The notes below the pieces were generated by a model that was given only the letters and a program-made list of their open reading frames with translations, did not search any database and was not told the origin of the DNA. From Bacteroidota bacterium (GTDB lineage Bacteria > Bacteroidota > Bacteroidia > Bacteroidales > Prolixibacteraceae), in assembly GCA_023393265.1 (NCBI GenBank), contig JAEWME010000050.1:1-10600 (forward strand): a stretch of DNA of 10,600 nt, written 5' to 3'. Made by a program: the position numbers and the translations under genes. Positions 7,966-10,600 of the stretch are shown piece by piece (the stretch's first letter is position 1; every line of letters starts with the position of its first letter).

Positions 7966-9273
7966 TTAGTCGATGCGGGTTATGTCGGCACCAACAGCAT
8001 TGAGCCGAACATCGATGTTCTCGTATCCCCGGTCGATCTGTTCAATATTGGATATTTTGCTGGTTCCCTGGGCCGACAAGGCAGCAATGAGCAGCGCAAC
8101 GCCGGCACGAATATCGGGCGAACTCATGTTGGTTCCGCGTAATGCGTATTTGTGGTCGAGACCGATAACCGTAGCACGGTGCGGATCACACAGAATAATT
8201 TGTGCGCCCATGTCAATCAGTTTGTCAACAAAAAACAGCCGGCTTTCAAACATCTTCTGATGAATAAGTACACTTCCTTTGGCTTGTGTTGCCACCACCA
8301 GGAAAATACTGAGCAGGTCGGGGGTTAATCCTGGCCAGGGCGCGTCGGCAATGTTCATAATGGAACCATCGATGAAGGTCTCAATTTCGTAGTGTGCCTG
8401 AGCCGGAATAAATAAATCGTCGTTTTGCTCTTCGATTTTAATTCCCAGTCGTTTGAATTGCTCCGGAATAATTCCGAGATGCTGAATTCCGGCATTCCGG
8501 ATGGTGATTTCAGAATTGGTCATGGCTGCCAATCCTATGAAGCTGCCCACTTCAATCATGTCGGGCAAAATCTCGTGCGTGCAGCCTTTTAAAGATGTAA
8601 CTCCGTTTATGGTCAGTAAATTGGATCCAATTCCGTCAATTTTTGCACCCATCGAAACCAGCATTTTACTTAATTGCTGCACGTAGGGCTCGCAGGCGGC
8701 ATTGTAAATGGTGGTTGTGCCTTCTGCCATGGTGGCGGCCATCAGGATGTTGGCTGTTCCGGTTACCGATGCTTCGTCGAGCAACATATAGGCTCCTTTA
8801 AGTTTCGCGGCTTCGACGCTGTAAAAGTGTTCGCCGGGATTGTAGTTGAAGTTTGCCCCGAGGTTTTGCAGCCCAATGAAATGCGTGTCCAATCTGCGGC
8901 GTCCGATTTTGTCGCCGCCGGGCTGAGGGATGTATCCAATGCCAAAGCGGGCGAGTAGCGGACCAATGATCATGATTGATCCGCGCAAGCTGGCTGCTTG
9001 GCGGGCGAAAACTTCAGTTTTCAGGTAGTCGAGCTTAATTTCATCTGCCTGAAAAGTATAGTCGCCTTTCGCGTGACGCTCGGTTTTGACGCCGAGTTCG
9101 CCCAAAATGGAAACAAGCTTTATGACGTCGCTGATTTCAGGAATATTACTGATTCGGATTTTTTCCGGCGTGAGTAAAACCGCGCAAATTACCTGTAGCG
9201 CTTCATTCTTTGCTCCTTGCGGATATAAATCACCATGGAGCGGTATGCCTCCCTTGATCTTAAAAGTTGCCAT
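7966..9273 (-). CDS. murA: UDP-N-acetylglucosamine 1-carboxyvinyltransferase MurA (Asp active-site type)
   Basis: This 435-residue cytoplasmic enzyme transfers enolpyruvate from PEP to UDP-GlcNAc, the first committed step of peptidoglycan synthesis. K22 and N23 in GAKNEAL match the E. coli active-site residues at the same numbers. The flexible catalytic loop reads PGGDKIGRRRLDTH (118-131): D121 stands where E. coli has Cys115, the residue alkylated by fosfomycin. R126, D319 (LTPDL) and R389 (PDIRAG) correspond to further conserved active-site residues. Asp at this site is known from mycobacteria and chlamydiae and is usual in Bacteroidota, so the enzyme should be active and fosfomycin-insensitive (inference). 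The gene lies 98 bases after a DUF4290 gene on the same strand and is probably co-transcribed with it. Confidence 0.97.
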   Translation of the reverse strand: MATFKIKGGIPLHGDLYPQGAKNEALQVICAVLLTPEKIRISNIPEISDVIKLVSILGELGVKTERHAKGDYTFQADEIKLDYLKTEVFARQAASLRGSIMIIGPLLARFGIGYIPQPGGDKIGRRRLDTHFIGLQNLGANFNYNPGEHFYSVEAAKLKGAYMLLDEASVTGTANILMAATMAEGTTTIYNAACEPYVQQLSKMLVSMGAKIDGIGSNLLTINGVTSLKGCTHEILPDMIEVGSFIGLAAMTNSEITIRNAGIQHLGIIPEQFKRLGIKIEEQNDDLFIPAQAHYEIETFIDGSIMNIADAPWPGLTPDLLSIFLVVATQAKGSVLIHQKMFESRLFFVDKLIDMGAQIILCDPHRATVIGLDHKYALRGTNMSSPDIRAGVALLIAALSAQGTSKISNIEQIDRGYENIDVRLNAVGADITRID

Positions 9274-9317
9274 TTGAAGTTAAATACGGTGTTTCAGAAT
9301 ATGGTTTGATTTTTTTC

Positions 9318-9334
9318 GAACGACTTAGCCGTTC
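9318..9334. repeat. Short dyad between the DUF4290 gene and murA
   Basis: GAACGACTTAGCCGTTC is a 17-base near-palindrome with 5-bp perfect outer arms (GAACG/CGTTC) and one mismatch further in. It lies in the 98-base gap before murA. The minus strand has A residues after it, so it is not an intrinsic terminator. It could be an operator or a processing hairpin, or chance. Confidence 0.3.
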
Positions 9335-9371
9335 TGTAAACATCGAATTTTCTCCCTCCCAAGTTGCCCTA

Positions 9372-10004
9372 CTATCGCTGTTTTTTCCGGTCGTCCTGTT
9401 TCTGGAATTTTCGACCGTTGTTATTGTTTTGCTGTCCGGGCTTTTTCTGGTTGCGCGACAAAATGTCTTTTGTTTCTGTCAGGGTCAGGTCGCTGCATTT
9501 GATTCGTCCGCGCGACATTTCTTCAATATCCTGAAGAATTTTTTCGTCGGTTACCGAGTCCTTGTTCCAAATCACATAGCTCTTTTTCATGTGATTGGCA
9601 ATGAGCTTGATGAGCAGATCGCGCTCTTTTTCGTCTTCGTAAACAGCAGCTTTCTCAATCAGGAATTCAATAGTCTTTCCGTAGTGACGATACTTTACAT
9701 GATTACTACTGTACGGAATTCTTTTGGGAGGCGTGTTAAAAAACTCACGCGACGGCGGATCATAAGGATAGTCAATGTCGAGTTGAAAATCGGTCATGAT
9801 GGCCAAATGGTCCCAAAGCTTATGTTTGAAGTCGTTGATGTCGCGCAGGTAAGGATACATGTTCCCCATGATGTCAACAATCGTTCTGGCTGCCCTGTTT
9901 CGCTCGTTCCGATCCTCTATAGTCAGAATGTGATCAACCATGTTTTGTAAGTTTCTGCCATACTCGGGTATAGCCAACTTACTGCGATTAGAATTATAAT
10001 CCAT
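9372..10004 (-). CDS. DUF4290 family protein of unknown function
   Basis: This 210-residue protein has no signal peptide or membrane helix and looks largely helical. I recognise the Bacteroidota DUF4290 family from the N-terminal SKLAIPEYGRNLQNMVDH (8-25) and the central LWDHLAIMTDFQLDIDYPYDPP (63-84). I know of no biochemical function. The last 25 residues (about 186-210) are a low-complexity basic tail rich in Lys, Arg, Gln and Asn, with four consecutive Asn. It lies upstream of murA on the same strand, an arrangement I recall from other Bacteroidota, which hints at a link to the cell envelope or simply a fixed operon. The start MDYNSNRSKL is favoured because the family motif begins directly after it. 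A weak promoter candidate, TACTTTTA, lies at 10026-10033 on the minus strand. Confidence 0.85.
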   Translation of the reverse strand: MDYNSNRSKLAIPEYGRNLQNMVDHILTIEDRNERNRAARTIVDIMGNMYPYLRDINDFKHKLWDHLAIMTDFQLDIDYPYDPPSREFFNTPPKRIPYSSNHVKYRHYGKTIEFLIEKAAVYEDEKERDLLIKLIANHMKKSYVIWNKDSVTDEKILQDIEEMSRGRIKCSDLTLTETKDILSRNQKKPGQQNNNNGRKFQKQDDRKKQR

Positions 10005-10082
10005 GAAAAGAATAAATGTTTTTAATAAAAGTATCAGGCTGTTATCTTAATAGGGATGTATGGTAGATAATCAGTTTGAAGT

Positions 10083-10151
10083 AATTTTGCTGCAAATTAA
10101 GTCAAAATACTTTTGCCTGCAAAAAAATGCTGCAAAATCTGTTTAAAACAG
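10083..10151. repeat. Cluster of TGCAAA dyads between uvrD and the DUF4290 gene
   Basis: Within 70 bases there are three related units: TTTGCTGCAAA (10086-10096), TTTTGCCTGCAAAA (10111-10124) and TGCTGCAAAA (10128-10137). Just beyond is a separate dyad, CTGTTTAAAACAG (10139-10151). The first two are near-perfect palindromes. The last could be part of a weak uvrD terminator, but no good U tract follows on the minus strand. Function is unknown. Confidence 0.4.
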
Positions 10152-10171
10152 GTTTTTAACGCCGGAAAAAG

Positions 10172-10600
10172 CTATTGAATGATCTTCAATTTGGCAAATT
10201 TTAGTAAAAGTTGCTTTTTGCCCGCATTCTGGAAAAAAACAGTTGCTTTCATATCGGGCATCCGGCCTTCCATTAAAAGCACTTTCCCACGACCAAAACG
10301 CTGATGCTCAACAATCATTCCAGCCTGAATTTCTTCCGGATTACTTGCTTCAAACGAATCAACCTCTTTCTTCGATTCCCGAAGGCTTGAGAGCTTTTTA
10401 AATATTTCCGACTGGCTTCCGGCACCTGCTTTGATGCCCGGAATCACCGCCCTTCTGGGTTCGGGTTTGGGTGCCGAAAATGGCAGGTCGCGCTGGTTCC
10501 CGTAAATCGCGGCATCCTTCTCAACCGGCATAATCAGGTATTGCGGGTCGATTTCGCTGATGAAGCGGCTCATATTGCAAAACTCGAGTTTCCCCCATTT
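10172..10600 (-). CDS. ATP-dependent DNA helicase UvrD/PcrA, C-terminal end (partial)
   Basis: The reading frame runs open to the window edge, so only the last 142 residues are present; the helicase motor domains lie beyond. The piece starts KWGKLEFCN and continues SRFISEI, which matches the end of the helicase core in UvrD/PcrA (the SRFL/SRFI-EI segment). A variable linker of about 65 residues follows, then a Tudor-like C-terminal domain beginning near GMIVEHQRFGRGKV. That domain is known in PcrA/UvrD to contact RNA polymerase during transcription-coupled repair. The internal ATG at 10573 is not the real start. It lies 167 bases upstream of the DUF4290 gene on the same strand, and no strong terminator separates them. 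Confidence 0.85.
   Translation of the reverse strand, partial: KWGKLEFCNMSRFISEIDPQYLIMPVEKDAAIYGNQRDLPFSAPKPEPRRAVIPGIKAGAGSQSEIFKKLSSLRESKKEVDSFEASNPEEIQAGMIVEHQRFGRGKVLLMEGRMPDMKATVFFQNAGKKQLLLKFAKLKIIQ

Noticed and set aside
9267..9950. A 227-codon open frame on the plus strand, antisense to the DUF4290 gene.
   Set aside because: The minus-strand frame has recognisable family motifs. The plus-strand product is hydrophobic noise rich in Phe and Val, with no promoter or family features.
10139..10151. CTGTTTAAAACAG as a uvrD terminator.
   Set aside because: The usable stem is only about 4-5 bp once a loop is allowed, and the minus strand has no proper U tract after it.

Overview
The window is a stretch of chromosomal housekeeping DNA from a member of the Bacteroidota, most likely an anaerobic or microaerobic lineage of the Bacteroidales/Marinilabiliales type. 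Four things point there. Two genes encode families essentially confined to this phylum (DUF4494 and DUF4290). Several genes are preceded by the phylum's -7 promoter element TAnnTTTG instead of a sigma70-type -10 box. Strong Shine-Dalgarno sequences are largely absent. MurA carries the Asp-for-Cys active site common in Bacteroidota. The F420H2/flavodiiron-type protein FprA suggests a need to remove oxygen or nitric oxide under anaerobic conditions.

Layout, left to right. Positions 1-27 hold the last eight codons of an upstream plus-strand gene (possibly rpsO), closed by a clean intrinsic terminator. typA/bipA follows on the plus strand from its own promoter, with a very short leader, and ends in a terminator. 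Convergent to it on the minus strand is a DUF4494 gene, then fprA with its own terminator. fprA diverges from the plus-strand gene mltG. mltG converges on the minus-strand pair grpE-dnaJ, and the two units share a 19-bp perfect bidirectional terminator. Next on the minus strand is a likely transcription unit of DUF4290, murA and a secreted TlpA-like thioredoxin, ending in an intrinsic terminator at 7264-7296. The right edge holds the 3' end of a uvrD/pcrA helicase gene.

Functionally the genes fall into translation and stress (TypA), protein folding (GrpE-DnaJ, with DnaK encoded elsewhere), cell wall synthesis (MurA for the first committed precursor step, MltG for glycan strand termination), envelope redox (TlpA-like), O2/NO detoxification (FprA) and DNA repair (UvrD/PcrA). 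Two proteins lack an assigned function: the DUF4494 protein, which appears to be an internal duplication of a module of about 65 residues plus an acidic tail, and the DUF4290 protein, which is encoded next to murA and has a basic Gln/Asn-rich tail.

I see no mobile element, CRISPR array, tRNA, rRNA or defence system, and no intergenic gap longer than about 260 bases. The points most worth a second look are the DUF4494 internal repeat, the MurA active-site substitution, the DUF4290-murA pairing and a cluster of TGCAAA-type dyads between uvrD and the DUF4290 gene.
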